Position numbers and translations under genes: made by a program. From JAFDVL01 sp964631865 (GTDB taxonomy: Bacteria; Acidobacteriota; Blastocatellia; RBC074): 64,000 nucleotides of DNA. How positions within the stretch are numbered: the stretch's first letter is position 1; each line of letters begins with the position of its first letter. Below, piece by piece: positions 51,166-59,769 of this stretch. Where the stretch lies: NCBI GenBank assembly GCA_964631865.1, contig CAZWAK010000010.1, positions 1 to 64,000 on the forward strand, in the 5' to 3' direction. The notes under the pieces are model-generated. The model ran no database searches and was not told where the DNA came from. It saw nothing but the letters and a program-made list of their open reading frames with translations.

Positions 51166-52422
51166 ATGGAGTTCTTTGCTTTGAAAGTTGTCATCATTAC
51201 TTGTGTCTACCCGCCTGAGCCAGTAGTCTCAAGCCAAACAAGCCACCAAATAGCTGAAGAGTTAGCTCAGCGTGGGCATGAAGTAACAGTTATTGCTCCT
51301 TTTCCAAATCGGCCTGCTGGAAAACTTTACTCAGGCTACACGCGGAAGCTGGGCTTTCAACGAACACGCGGAATAAATGGGATAAATTTAGTTCGGTGCG
51401 CGTCCTTCCTATCGCCACGTTCTACAATGATTAGCCGATTGCTCGAAAATATTTCATTTGGTCTTACTTCTAATATTGCGGTTCTATTCTTACCTAAGGC
51501 AGATGTAATTTACTCAAATTCATGGCCATTATTGGCTACAGGCCTGACTGCTTTAATAGCAAAATTATACGATTCCTCACTTATAATAAGCGTGCAAGAT
51601 GTTTACCCTGAGTCATTACTCTCTCAGCATCGTGCATTGATTAACCGATGGTTTATTAGTGTTTTATCTAAACTTGACAGATTTGTTGCTCATAATAGTA
51701 AAGCGCTGGTAGTAATATCTGATTACTTTAAGGAGATTTATCGGAATACTCGTCAGGTAGAAGAAAGAAAAATACACATTATTCCAAATTGGATTCAAGA
51801 AGCAGAGCCAAAAAGTACGAATAATGCGAGAAATTATCGGAGCGATCATAGTATCTCTAATAGTTCGTTTGTTATAGCCTATGGGGGAAATATAGGAGTA
51901 GCAGCAGGTGTTGAAACTGTTATTGACTCGTATCGCTATTTTAATGGTGTTCGTCCATATACAATCATCGCCGGGCAAGGAAGTTGTCTACCCATATGCC
52001 AGACTCTTGTGCGGGAATTAAATGATGATAGGATCATTATTCATACACCTTGGCATTCTGAGGATACGAATTATGTTCTAGAAGCTGCAAATATTCTAAT
52101 ACTACCAACTCGTGGCGCGCAATCAATGGTATCTGTTCCTTCCAAGCTATTGTCTTATATGCTTGCCGGTAAGCCTGTAATAGCGCTTGCCTTACCGCAC
52201 AGCGAAGTTGCTCGAATTATTGAGAAATCTAATTGCGGATGGATTGTCTCTCCAGATCGCCCTGATATATTGGCAGAACATATCAAGATGATAATGACAC
52301 TGCCAGACTCTGAGTTGAAAAAACGAGGGCAGCAGGGCTTGGAATATGTACAACAGAATTTGACGGATAAAATCTGTCTTCCGCGGATTATAGAAATAAT
52401 AGAAAATGCCGCAAAACACTGA
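51166..52422 (+). CDS. Glycosyltransferase family 4 (WbuB/WcaI-like)
   Basis: 418-residue retaining GT-B glycosyltransferase. The N-terminal domain begins VVIITCVYPPEPVVSSQTSH and continues ELAQRGHEVTVIAPFPNRPA; the donor site is YGGNIGVAAGVETVIDSY and the E-x7-E region LPTRGAQSMVSVPSKLLSYM shows a substituted first glutamate, common in this subgroup. Builds the repeat unit on the lipid carrier, donor unknown. ATG 51166; a TTG five codons later is possible. The 141 bases upstream hold nothing recognised. Confidence 0.87.
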   Translation: MEFFALKVVIITCVYPPEPVVSSQTSHQIAEELAQRGHEVTVIAPFPNRPAGKLYSGYTRKLGFQRTRGINGINLVRCASFLSPRSTMISRLLENISFGLTSNIAVLFLPKADVIYSNSWPLLATGLTALIAKLYDSSLIISVQDVYPESLLSQHRALINRWFISVLSKLDRFVAHNSKALVVISDYFKEIYRNTRQVEERKIHIIPNWIQEAEPKSTNNARNYRSDHSISNSSFVIAYGGNIGVAAGVETVIDSYRYFNGVRPYTIIAGQGSCLPICQTLVRELNDDRIIIHTPWHSEDTNYVLEAANILILPTRGAQSMVSVPSKLLSYMLAGKPVIALALPHSEVARIIEKSNCGWIVSPDRPDILAEHIKMIMTLPDSELKKRGQQGLEYVQQNLTDKICLPRIIEIIENAAKH

Positions 52423-52432
52423 GGCAAGGACG

Positions 52433-53032
52433 ATGACTATTGCTATCCGTGCTATGCTTCCACAGGATATTCCTTCCGTAGTAGATGTTCACTTACAAGC
52501 ATTTCAGAACTTTTTTCTTTCTTCACTTGGTCACGCATTTCTTCAAGAACTCTACACTTCGATATTAAATGATCCCTCTGGAATGAGTTATGTTGCAATT
52601 GTAGAAGGGCAGCTAATCGGTTTTGTAGCCGGTACAGATCAGCCTGCAGGGTTTTATCGGCGGCTAATCAAGCAAAGATGGTGGCGATTTGGTTTGGCAT
52701 CTATTCTTCCAGTTTTACGCCAACCAACTATTATTCCGAGGCTCTTGCGTGCTTTTACCATGCCACAACAAGTTGCTAGAGGAGATCAAATAGCTACGCT
52801 GATGTCAATTGCTGTTTTGCCCGAAACACAAGGACAGCAGCTTGGTAAAAAACTTGTTTCCGCCTTTCTTGAGGAATGTCGTAGGCGGGAAATAAATCAG
52901 GTTAACCTAACAACAGATCGTTTGAAGAATGATTTTGTTAATGAATTTTATCTCCGCATGGGATTTCAGTGCATCAACTCTTTTACGACTCTTGAAGGCC
53001 GTGAGATGAATGAATACCAAATTATTTTATGA
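52433..53032 (+). CDS. GNAT N-acetyltransferase
   Basis: 199-residue acetyltransferase: IAIRAMLPQDIPSVVDVHLQ start, MSIAVLPETQGQQLGKKLVS acetyl-CoA binding loop (Q-x-x-G-x-G/K variant) and a C-terminal YLRMGFQCI. Between a glycosyltransferase and a sugar aminotransferase gene, so it probably acetylates an amino sugar made by the next gene product. PglD of C. jejuni belongs to a different fold; the GNAT here would be analogous (inference). ATG 52433 follows GAGG. Confidence 0.8.
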   Translation: MTIAIRAMLPQDIPSVVDVHLQAFQNFFLSSLGHAFLQELYTSILNDPSGMSYVAIVEGQLIGFVAGTDQPAGFYRRLIKQRWWRFGLASILPVLRQPTIIPRLLRAFTMPQQVARGDQIATLMSIAVLPETQGQQLGKKLVSAFLEECRRREINQVNLTTDRLKNDFVNEFYLRMGFQCINSFTTLEGREMNEYQIIL

Positions 53033-53113
53033 CTTGCGGTAGAGTTTGTGCCCCGCATATTCCTGCATTGAAAGCTCTGTAATTATTTATTTGCTAAATC
53101 AAGAAAGACATTG

Positions 53114-54316
53114 ATGACGCCCAATATTTCTCTCTCTGCGCGCTCAACTTATCTTCCATTTACGCTACCCGATGTTGGCCAGGAAGAATTTGAACAGGTT
53201 AAAGAATCGCTTGAATCGGGTTGGTTAACAACTGGTCCAAAAACCAAACAATTTGAGGCAGAATTTGCTGCGGCAGTAGGGGCCAAGCATGCAATTGCTG
53301 TTAATTCATGCACTGCTGCCCTACATCTTTCGTTAGAAGCAGTTGGCGTGAGGCAAGGTGATGAGGTCATCACTACTCCATATACTTTTGCTGCTAGTGC
53401 CGAGGTAATTCGCTATTTTGATGCCACACCCGTACTGGTAGATGTCGATAAGAGATGCTTGAATATTAAGCCCGATCTAATTGAATCTGCAATCACTTCG
53501 CGGACAAGGGCAATTCTACCAGTTCATATTGCCGGGCTGCCTGCTGAAATAGATGCCATTTATAAGATTGCAGCTAAATATGGACTTGCTGTAATCGAGG
53601 ATGCTGCACATGCATTCCCTACAAAATACAAGGGTCAGTTTATTGGAAATACAAATAGTCAAGACGTAAAAGCTGCTGTGTGCTTTAGTTTCTACGCGAC
53701 GAAAACTATTTCGACAGGTGAAGGCGGCATGATCTGCACGGAAGATGATGATATCGCAGATCGCTGCCGCATTATGGCCTTACACGGGATTAGCCGCGAT
53801 GCCTGGAAGAGATATACAGCAGAAGGATCGTGGTACTACGAAATTATTGCCCCCGGCTATAAATATAACTTTACCGATATTGCTGCCGGAGTAGGAATCG
53901 CCCAACTCCATAAGGCAGAGAAAATGTGGAAGAGGAGATGCGAAATAGCCTCGCATTATGATAGTGCCTTTGCAGGTCAAACGGCATTGGAGACACCGTT
54001 TAATCGGGCAGATTGTCAACATTCTTGGCATTTGTATATGCTGCGCCTCAATTTGGAACGACTTAAGATTGACCGTAATCGGTTTATTGAAGAGTTAAAA
54101 GCACGTAATATAGGAGTGAGTGTTCACTTTATTCCTCTCCATCTACACCCCTACTATCGCGAAAAGTACGGCTATAAGTCAGAGGATTACCCTGTTTCGT
54201 ACAGTGAATATCTCCGTGAAATCTCACTTCCAATTTATTCAAAAATGACTGATCAAGATATTCGGGATGTCATTGATGCTATACTTGGAATATGTCAACA
54301 ATTTAAGAACACTTGA
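53114..54316 (+). CDS. DegT/DnrJ/EryC1/StrS aminotransferase (PglE/PerA-like)
   Basis: 400 residues. Motifs: GWLTTGPKTKQFEAEFAAAV, VNSCTAALHLSLEAVGV (PLP phosphate), VIEDAAHAFPTKYKG (PLP-ring aspartate) and Lys197 in SFYATKTISTGEGGM. Probably aminates the 4-keto sugar produced by the PglF/WbpM-like dehydratase at 57120, within a locus that also has an acetyltransferase and a PglC-like transferase. ATG 53114 is preferred over TTG 53111. Confidence 0.9.
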   Translation: MTPNISLSARSTYLPFTLPDVGQEEFEQVKESLESGWLTTGPKTKQFEAEFAAAVGAKHAIAVNSCTAALHLSLEAVGVRQGDEVITTPYTFAASAEVIRYFDATPVLVDVDKRCLNIKPDLIESAITSRTRAILPVHIAGLPAEIDAIYKIAAKYGLAVIEDAAHAFPTKYKGQFIGNTNSQDVKAAVCFSFYATKTISTGEGGMICTEDDDIADRCRIMALHGISRDAWKRYTAEGSWYYEIIAPGYKYNFTDIAAGVGIAQLHKAEKMWKRRCEIASHYDSAFAGQTALETPFNRADCQHSWHLYMLRLNLERLKIDRNRFIEELKARNIGVSVHFIPLHLHPYYREKYGYKSEDYPVSYSEYLREISLPIYSKMTDQDIRDVIDAILGICQQFKNT

Positions 54317-54326
54317 AGAGAAGTTT

Positions 54327-54914
54327 ATGGGACGCATCTTTGATGTGATTATTGCTGGATTAGGTATCCTGATTTTATTACCCCTTTTGGGTCTCGTCGC
54401 ATTAGCAATAAAATTACATGATGGTGGGGCGATATTTTACCGGGCGAGGCGAGTGGGGAAGAATGGTGAGATTTTCCGGCTCTATAAGTTTCGTACAATG
54501 GTGATGAATGCAGATCGTCAGGGCGCAGCAATTACGTCACGAGGCGATACGCGGATTACCCCAATTGGAAAATGGCTTAGAAAAACCAAACTTGATGAAT
54601 TGCCACAACTTGTTAATGTCGTGCTTGGGGATATGCGATTGGTTGGGCCAAGACCGGAAGACCCAGCCTATGTCGCGCTCTATGATCGGTCTCAACGGAG
54701 AGTTTTGGACTTCTATCCCGGAATTACAAGCATGGCTTCGATTGCTTACAGAAATGAAGCACAAATATTGTCAACACTTGATTGGGAGGAAAAATATCGC
54801 AATGAAGTCCTGCCTGCGAAGCTAGCAATAGATATAGAGTACTTAAATCGGAGAAATCTGCTTACAGATATAAGGGTAATATTGAAAACGATATCTGTCA
54901 TAATATCTAAATAA
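54327..54914 (+). CDS. Initiating sugar-phosphate transferase (PglC-like, bacterial sugar transferase)
   Basis: 195-residue monotopic phosphoglycosyltransferase. One re-entrant membrane helix (FDVIIAGLGILILLPLLGLV), then the catalytic core: RARRVGKNGEIFRLYKFRTM with the DE-like dyad replaced further on by LRKTKLDELPQLVNVVLGDM, and RLVGPRPEDPAYVALY. Transfers a phospho-sugar from UDP-sugar to undecaprenyl phosphate, starting the repeat unit. Short form like PglC/WecP, not the long WbaP. ATG 54327 follows GAAGAGAAG. The stop is 14 bases from gmd. Confidence 0.9.
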   Translation: MGRIFDVIIAGLGILILLPLLGLVALAIKLHDGGAIFYRARRVGKNGEIFRLYKFRTMVMNADRQGAAITSRGDTRITPIGKWLRKTKLDELPQLVNVVLGDMRLVGPRPEDPAYVALYDRSQRRVLDFYPGITSMASIAYRNEAQILSTLDWEEKYRNEVLPAKLAIDIEYLNRRNLLTDIRVILKTISVIISK

Positions 54915-54928
54915 TTAAAGGAGTAAGT

Positions 54929-55945
54929 ATGAAGAAAGCATTGATCACAGGAATAACCGGGCAGGACGGCAGTTACTTGACGGAACTGCTACTCAGCAAA
55001 GGCTACAGTGTTTATGGAATTATTCGCCGTTCCAGTTCGTTCAATACCGACCGCATTGACCATATCTATCAAGACCCGCATATCGCTGGACGCCGCCTAC
55101 ATTTGGTTTATGGTGATTTGAATGATGCCAGTTCGCTGAACAAAATCCTACGTGATGTCAAGCCAGATGAAATCTATAACCTCGGTGCGCAATCGCACGT
55201 TCGCGTCAGCTTTGACATCCCGGAATATACTGCTGAAGTTTGTGCGCTCGGTACGCTTCGCTTATTAGAAGCGATTCGGGATACAGGCATTAACACCAAA
55301 TTTTATCAGGCCTCTTCTTCAGAACTGTATGGCAAAGTGCAAGAAGTGCCTCAGAAAGAAACCACGCCATTTTATCCGCGCAGTCCATACGCAGCGGCAA
55401 AGCTCTATGCCTATTGGATTACGGTGAATTATCGGGAAAGCTATGGCCTGTTTGCCTGCAACGGAATTCTGTTCAATCACGAAAGCCCACGACGCGGCGA
55501 AACCTTTGTGACGCGCAAAGTGACAAAAGGAGCGGCTGCCATTAAGCTGGGGCTGCAAGACAAACTCTATCTCGGCAATCTCGACGCCAAGCGCGATTGG
55601 GGCTATGCGGGCGATTATGTCGAGGCGATGTGGTTGATGCTGCAACAGGACAAACCTGACGATTTTGTCATTGCCACAGGCGAAACCTATTCGATCCGCG
55701 ATTTGCTGGACGAAGCCTTCGGACATCTGGGTTTGGACTGGCATCCATACGTCGAAATTGATCCGCGCTACTATCGTCCCGCCGAAGTGGATTTGTTGAT
55801 TGGCGATCCCACCAAAGCGCGCACTAAGCTGGGCTGGGAACCCAAAGTGAAATTCCAGGACCTCGTGAAAATGATGGTGGACGCGGATGTAGCAGCGTTA
55901 CAAGGAGCACAACCGTTAAAGGCAACGCATCGTTCGGCGATGTAA
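54929..55945 (+). CDS. gmd: GDP-mannose 4,6-dehydratase
   Basis: Converts GDP-mannose to GDP-4-keto-6-deoxymannose. 338-residue extended SDR: ALITGITGQDGSYLTELLLS (NAD motif), YGIIRRSSSFNTDRIDHIY, ASSSELYGKVQEVPQKETTP (catalytic Ser/Glu), SPYAAAKLYAYWITVNYRES (Tyr-x3-Lys) and RDWGYAGDYVEAMWLMLQQD. Shine-Dalgarno AAAGGAG. Next gene fcl is separated by repeat element Q. From here G+C returns to the level of the first 24 kb. Confidence 0.97.
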   Translation: MKKALITGITGQDGSYLTELLLSKGYSVYGIIRRSSSFNTDRIDHIYQDPHIAGRRLHLVYGDLNDASSLNKILRDVKPDEIYNLGAQSHVRVSFDIPEYTAEVCALGTLRLLEAIRDTGINTKFYQASSSELYGKVQEVPQKETTPFYPRSPYAAAKLYAYWITVNYRESYGLFACNGILFNHESPRRGETFVTRKVTKGAAAIKLGLQDKLYLGNLDAKRDWGYAGDYVEAMWLMLQQDKPDDFVIATGETYSIRDLLDEAFGHLGLDWHPYVEIDPRYYRPAEVDLLIGDPTKARTKLGWEPKVKFQDLVKMMVDADVAALQGAQPLKATHRSAM

Positions 55946-55954
55946 TTCATGTTT

Positions 55955-56080
55955 GCCACGAATTACACGAATAAACACGAATTATCCTGAGGCTGAGAAG
56001 GGGGAATTGGCGCGAAAGAGGCTGGACTCTCCCTTTCCCAATCCAAAGAAATTCGTGTGAATTCGTGGAATTTCGTGGCT
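55955..56080. repeat. CACGAAT element Q between gmd and fcl
   Basis: Left arm from 55955 (GCCACGAATTACACGAATAA), nine bases after the gmd stop; right arm 56050-56080 ends 11 bases before the fcl start. The core pairs partly (GGGGGAATTGG with TTTCCCAATCC), giving one long hairpin. Confidence 0.85.
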
Positions 56081-56091
56081 GAAATAAACCT

Positions 56092-57054
56092 ATGACCTTT
56101 CCCTATCAAAAAGTCGTCGTTACGGGTGGAGCCGGATTTCTCGGTTCATACGTCGTTGCCAAGTTAAAAGAACGTGGTTGTGAACAGATATTTGTGCCGC
56201 GACGCGCCGAATACGATTTGGTACAGGCGGATGCGATCAAGCGAATGTATGACGAGGCACAGCCGGATTTGATCATTCATCTGGCGGCGGTCGTTGGTGG
56301 CATCGGAGCCAATCGAGCCAATCCGGGCAAGTATTTTTACGAAAACCTGATGATGGGTGTGCAATTGATCGAAGAAGCTCGATTGCGCGGCGTGAAAAAA
56401 TTTGTCGCGACGGGAACGATTTGTGCTTATCCAAAATTTACCCCTGTTCCGTTCAAAGAGGACGACCTATGGAATGGCTACCCGGAAGAAACGAATGCGC
56501 CGTACGGCATTGCCAAAAAGGCGATGTTGGTGCAATCGCAAGCGTACAGGGAACAATACGGCTTTAATTCGATTTTCCTGTTGCCTGTGAATTTATATGG
56601 CCCGCGCGATAATTTTGATCTGCAAAGTTCGCATGTCATCCCGGCCTTGATTCGCAAATGTGTCGAAGCCGTTCAAACAGGGGCGACGGAAGTGAAATGC
56701 TGGGGGACGGGACAAGTCACACGCGAATTTTTGCACGCCGAAGATTGTGCGGAAGGCATTGTGTTGGCCGCAGAAAAATACAATCAATCTGCGCCGGTAA
56801 ACCTGGGGGCAGGTTTTGAAATTTCGATCCAGGCGTTGGCGGAAAAGATCGCGGAGTTGACCGGATTCACTGGAAAATTGGTGTGGGATGCGTCGCAGCC
56901 GGACGGGCAACCGCGCCGTTGTTTGGATGTGACGCGCGCGGAGCGGGAATTCGGCTTTCGCGCGCGCATTGGATTTGAGGAGGGTTTGCGCCAAACGATT
57001 GATTGGTACAAATCTCATCTATTGACCAGCCTTTCCGCGACTGTAACAGGATAG
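56092..57054 (+). CDS. fcl: GDP-L-fucose synthase (GDP-4-keto-6-deoxymannose 3,5-epimerase/4-reductase)
   Basis: 320-residue SDR that completes GDP-L-fucose synthesis after Gmd. Motifs: VVVTGGAGFLGSYVVAKLKE, IIHLAAVVGGIGANRANPGK, TICAYPKFTPVPFKEDDLWN, and NAPYGIAKKAMLVQSQAYRE (Tyr-x3-Lys), LPVNLYGPRDNFDLQSSHVI. Length as expected. It has no evident Shine-Dalgarno; the right arm of repeat Q lies just upstream. Confidence 0.95.
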   Translation: MTFPYQKVVVTGGAGFLGSYVVAKLKERGCEQIFVPRRAEYDLVQADAIKRMYDEAQPDLIIHLAAVVGGIGANRANPGKYFYENLMMGVQLIEEARLRGVKKFVATGTICAYPKFTPVPFKEDDLWNGYPEETNAPYGIAKKAMLVQSQAYREQYGFNSIFLLPVNLYGPRDNFDLQSSHVIPALIRKCVEAVQTGATEVKCWGTGQVTREFLHAEDCAEGIVLAAEKYNQSAPVNLGAGFEISIQALAEKIAELTGFTGKLVWDASQPDGQPRRCLDVTRAEREFGFRARIGFEEGLRQTIDWYKSHLLTSLSATVTG

Positions 57055-57119
57055 TTCTTAGCCGTTCGCACGTTTTGCCCCTGCGTCTCCATCTATTTCG
57101 CCCCTAATCCTCATTTTCT

Positions 57120-59021
57120 ATGTCACGCTTGCGCAATCGCTACTTCCTTTTCTTTGATCTGATTCTAATTCCAGTAGCTGCTTACCTTAGCTATTTCGTT
57201 CGTTTGGATAGTGTAGATTTCTCTCCATACTGGGAAGGTTTTTCCATTTTTACTACTTTGGCTTGTATTGTGACACCAATAGTATTCTGGCGCTTTGGGA
57301 TTTATACCCGCTATTGGCGTTATGCTTCGGTGGAAGAGCTTTCCTTGTTGGCTGCTGCGGTTGTCGTTTCAAGTATCTTATGTGGCATTTCGGGGGGGGC
57401 TTTGCGTTATGCCATCAGCGGGACAACCATCTTGCCGCGTTCGATTCCCTTGATCTTTTCCTTTCTGGCCCTGAGCTTGCTTTCCTTGCCGCGTTTGGCC
57501 GCACGTGTTTCGGCAAATGGAGAATATCCCCGTCGGCGGGCTACGGATTTGAATGATCCGACGATTACTCCGGTGTTGATTGTGGGCGCGGGGGATGCGG
57601 GCGCGATTATTGCGCGGGAAATTCGGCAGAATCCGAAAACCGGGATATCCGCCGTTGGGTTTATTGACGATGATCCGCTCAAAAAAGATGTGCGCATTCA
57701 CGGCATTCAGGTCATCGGTAAACGGCTGGATATTCCTCGGTTGGTGAAAGATTTACAGGTGCGGCAGGTCATTATTGCGATGCCGACCGCGTCAAGTTCT
57801 ATCATTCGCGAAGTCGTGAATTTAGCGCGACAGGCGGGCGTTCCGACCAAAATTGTTCCCGCGCTGCATCAATTGCTGGGTGGCAAAATTGGTGTTGGGC
57901 AATTGCGCGATGTCCAGATCGAAGACCTTTTGCGGCGCAAACCTGTCGAAACGGATACCGCTGCGGTCGGGGAATTGTTGCGCGACAAACGGGTGATGGT
58001 GACGGGTGGGGGCGGTTCGATTGGCGGCGAACTCTGTCGGCAAGTGATTCAGTTTCAACCGCGCGAATTGATTATCCTGGGGCATGGGGAAAACAGCGTC
58101 TTTGAAATTGAACAGGAGTTGCGACAAACCGCTCGGACACAGGGCTACACGACCGAGATTCGCACTGTGATCGCGGATATTCGGATGCCGGAGCGGTTGG
58201 ATATGGTCTTTGATGTGCATCGTCCGCACATCGTATTTCACGCAGCGGCGCATAAACATGTGCCGTTGATGGAATGCAATCCTTCCGAGGCAATCACGAA
58301 CAATGTGTTGGGCACGCGCAATGTAGTGCAGGCGTCATTGGAATATAATGTGGAACGCTTTGTGATGATTTCTTCGGACAAGGCGGTGAACCCGACCAGT
58401 GTGATGGGTGCCAGCAAACGCGCGGCGGAATTGTTGGTGCATCAGGCCGCAACGATCAGCGGCAAGCCGTTTATGGCGGTGCGTTTTGGCAATGTGTTGG
58501 GCAGCCGGGGCAGCGTGATTCTGACCTTCAAAAAACAAATTGCGCAGGGCGGCCCCGTCACGATTACTGACCCGGAAATGAAGCGATATTTCATGACGAT
58601 TCCCGAAGCTGTGCAATTGGTGTTGCAGGCCGGGGAATTGGGGCGCGGCGGCGAAGTGTTTGTGTTGGATATGGGCGAACCCGTCAAGATCGTAGATATT
58701 GCGCGCGATCTGATTACACTGTCGGGACTGGAGATTGGGAAGGACATTGACATCGCCTTCACGGGGATTCGTCCGGGCGAAAAACTCTTCGAGGAAATCT
58801 TTACGCCCAACGAAGAGTACGAACGCACGCGCCACGAAAAGATTTTTATTGCCAGCAATGCCAGCACGCTCGTGCCCGCCAATTTAAATGCAGCCATTCA
58901 GAACTTCACCGAGGCCGTCCAAACCGATGACCCGGAAGCCATTATTGCGCATCTGCAACGTCTGATCCCGGAATTCCAACGAACGAAGGTGGAATTAGCG
59001 GCGGTGAATACGGGGTCGTAA
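57120..59021 (+). CDS. Membrane-bound UDP-sugar 4,6-dehydratase (WbpM/PglF/CapD-like)
   Basis: 633 residues. Four transmembrane helices (about 8-120, e.g. YFLFFDLILIPVAAYLSYFV), a CoA-binding-like Rossmann domain with VLIVGAGDAGAIIAREI near 157, and the C-terminal dehydratase domain with VTGGGGSIGGELCRQVI near 297. The active site reads SSDKAVNPTSVMGASKRAAE, with Met where SDRs have Tyr, the hallmark of WbpM/PglF UDP-GlcNAc C4,6-dehydratases. Probably provides the 4-keto sugar for the DegT aminotransferase at 53114. Its last 140 codons are duplicated at 61202-61606. Confidence 0.92.
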   Translation: MSRLRNRYFLFFDLILIPVAAYLSYFVRLDSVDFSPYWEGFSIFTTLACIVTPIVFWRFGIYTRYWRYASVEELSLLAAAVVVSSILCGISGGALRYAISGTTILPRSIPLIFSFLALSLLSLPRLAARVSANGEYPRRRATDLNDPTITPVLIVGAGDAGAIIAREIRQNPKTGISAVGFIDDDPLKKDVRIHGIQVIGKRLDIPRLVKDLQVRQVIIAMPTASSSIIREVVNLARQAGVPTKIVPALHQLLGGKIGVGQLRDVQIEDLLRRKPVETDTAAVGELLRDKRVMVTGGGGSIGGELCRQVIQFQPRELIILGHGENSVFEIEQELRQTARTQGYTTEIRTVIADIRMPERLDMVFDVHRPHIVFHAAAHKHVPLMECNPSEAITNNVLGTRNVVQASLEYNVERFVMISSDKAVNPTSVMGASKRAAELLVHQAATISGKPFMAVRFGNVLGSRGSVILTFKKQIAQGGPVTITDPEMKRYFMTIPEAVQLVLQAGELGRGGEVFVLDMGEPVKIVDIARDLITLSGLEIGKDIDIAFTGIRPGEKLFEEIFTPNEEYERTRHEKIFIASNASTLVPANLNAAIQNFTEAVQTDDPEAIIAHLQRLIPEFQRTKVELAAVNTGS

Positions 59022-59026
59022 GAGAG

Positions 59027-59190
59027 TAGACGGTAGACGGTAGACGGTAGATGGTAGATGGTAGACGGTAGATGGTAGACGGTAGATGGTAGTTAGTAGA
59101 TGGTGGTTGGTGGTTGGTGGTCGGTGGTCGGTTGGCTTGCATTGATTTCTTCAGCCTTCCCCAGACTTTCCTCGACTTTCCTCGACTTTC
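59027..59190. repeat. Heptanucleotide and decanucleotide tandem repeats
   Basis: From 59027 about fifteen 7-nt units of the type GTAGACG, GTAGATG, then GTGGTTG and GTGGTCG run to about 59135. From 59162 a 10-nt unit CTCGACTTTC repeats three times (to about 59190). Directly after the capD-like stop codon. Heptads of the second type also occur at 20728. Confidence 0.85.
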
Positions 59191-59216
59191 TTGGGCTTTA
59201 TCAGTGGGCTGCGGAC

Positions 59217-59492
59217 ATGAAACGCACGACTGAGAAGCACTGGCCTACTACGGCTTCCGCACGTCGCACGGACGATAATCTGTGCAAACGGCTGGCGGAA
59301 GACTACCCCGAACAATTTGCGCGTTGGTTGTTTGATGTGCGCGGTCCCGTCAGAGTCGAAAAGACGAAACTGAGCCGTGATCCGATTCGGGCGGACTCCG
59401 TCATTTTTTCGAGCGCAGAAAATGAAACCTTGCCTACCGAATTCCAAGCCACGCGGAAAAGCGAGGTGGCGCTGCCCTTGCGGTTCCTGTGA
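59217..59492 (+). pseudogene. Rpn-family (PD-(D/E)XK) nuclease, N-terminal fragment
   Basis: 91 codons: TDDNLCKRLAEDYPEQFARW, then LSRDPIRADSVIFSSAENET and LPTEFQA, which is the N-terminal third of Rpn/DUF4351-like nucleases (Asp in RAD, E-x-Q core). It stops at LPLRFL where the homologue at 60375 continues DYYVGLKRK. The stop codon lies in the promoter region of the next toxin-antitoxin pair, so the rest was probably replaced when that pair arrived. The glutamate context is also altered (LPTEFQ versus LHSEFQ). Confidence 0.75.
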
Positions 59493-59503
59493 TACAATAC
59501 AGG
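59486..59503 (+). promoter_or_regulatory. Promoter with overlapping palindrome, VapBC pair 3
   Basis: CCTGT-GATACAAT-ACAGG: a 5-bp palindrome around TACAAT (59493-59498), which is preceded by TGA as an extended -10. The antitoxin ATG is 15 bases after the palindrome with GGAGG between. Fits autoregulation by an antitoxin complex (inference). Confidence 0.5.
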
Positions 59504-59517
59504 TGGAGGCTAGTGCA

Positions 59518-59769
59518 ATGAAGAATCTCTATCCAAGTTATATGGGTAAAATCATCAATGGTGTGATCGTGTTGGAAGCCGACGCGACTTTACCGGAAGG
59601 CGCAGGCGTGAAAGTAGAGATACTGGAAGCGCACCCCGGACCGACCGCTGCCAGTCCTTTGGGCGAGCTTTTATTGAAGTATGCCGGGGTGATTGACGAT
59701 TTGCCTGCCGATCTAGCCAAAAATCATGATCATTATTTGTATGGTTCCCCTAAAGTGGATGAGAAATGA
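59518..59769 (+). CDS. Antitoxin-like protein (pair 3)
   Basis: 83 residues. The first half is a short beta-rich domain (MGKIINGVIVLEADATLPEG, AGVKVEIL) like DUF104/AF2212 antitoxins, the rest is helical, ending KNHDHYLYGSPKVDEK. The HDHYLYG tail matches the other two antitoxins here, whose N-terminal domains are different. Shine-Dalgarno GGAGG 8 nt before ATG. TGA overlaps the toxin ATG. Confidence 0.82.
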   Translation: MKNLYPSYMGKIINGVIVLEADATLPEGAGVKVEILEAHPGPTAASPLGELLLKYAGVIDDLPADLAKNHDHYLYGSPKVDEK

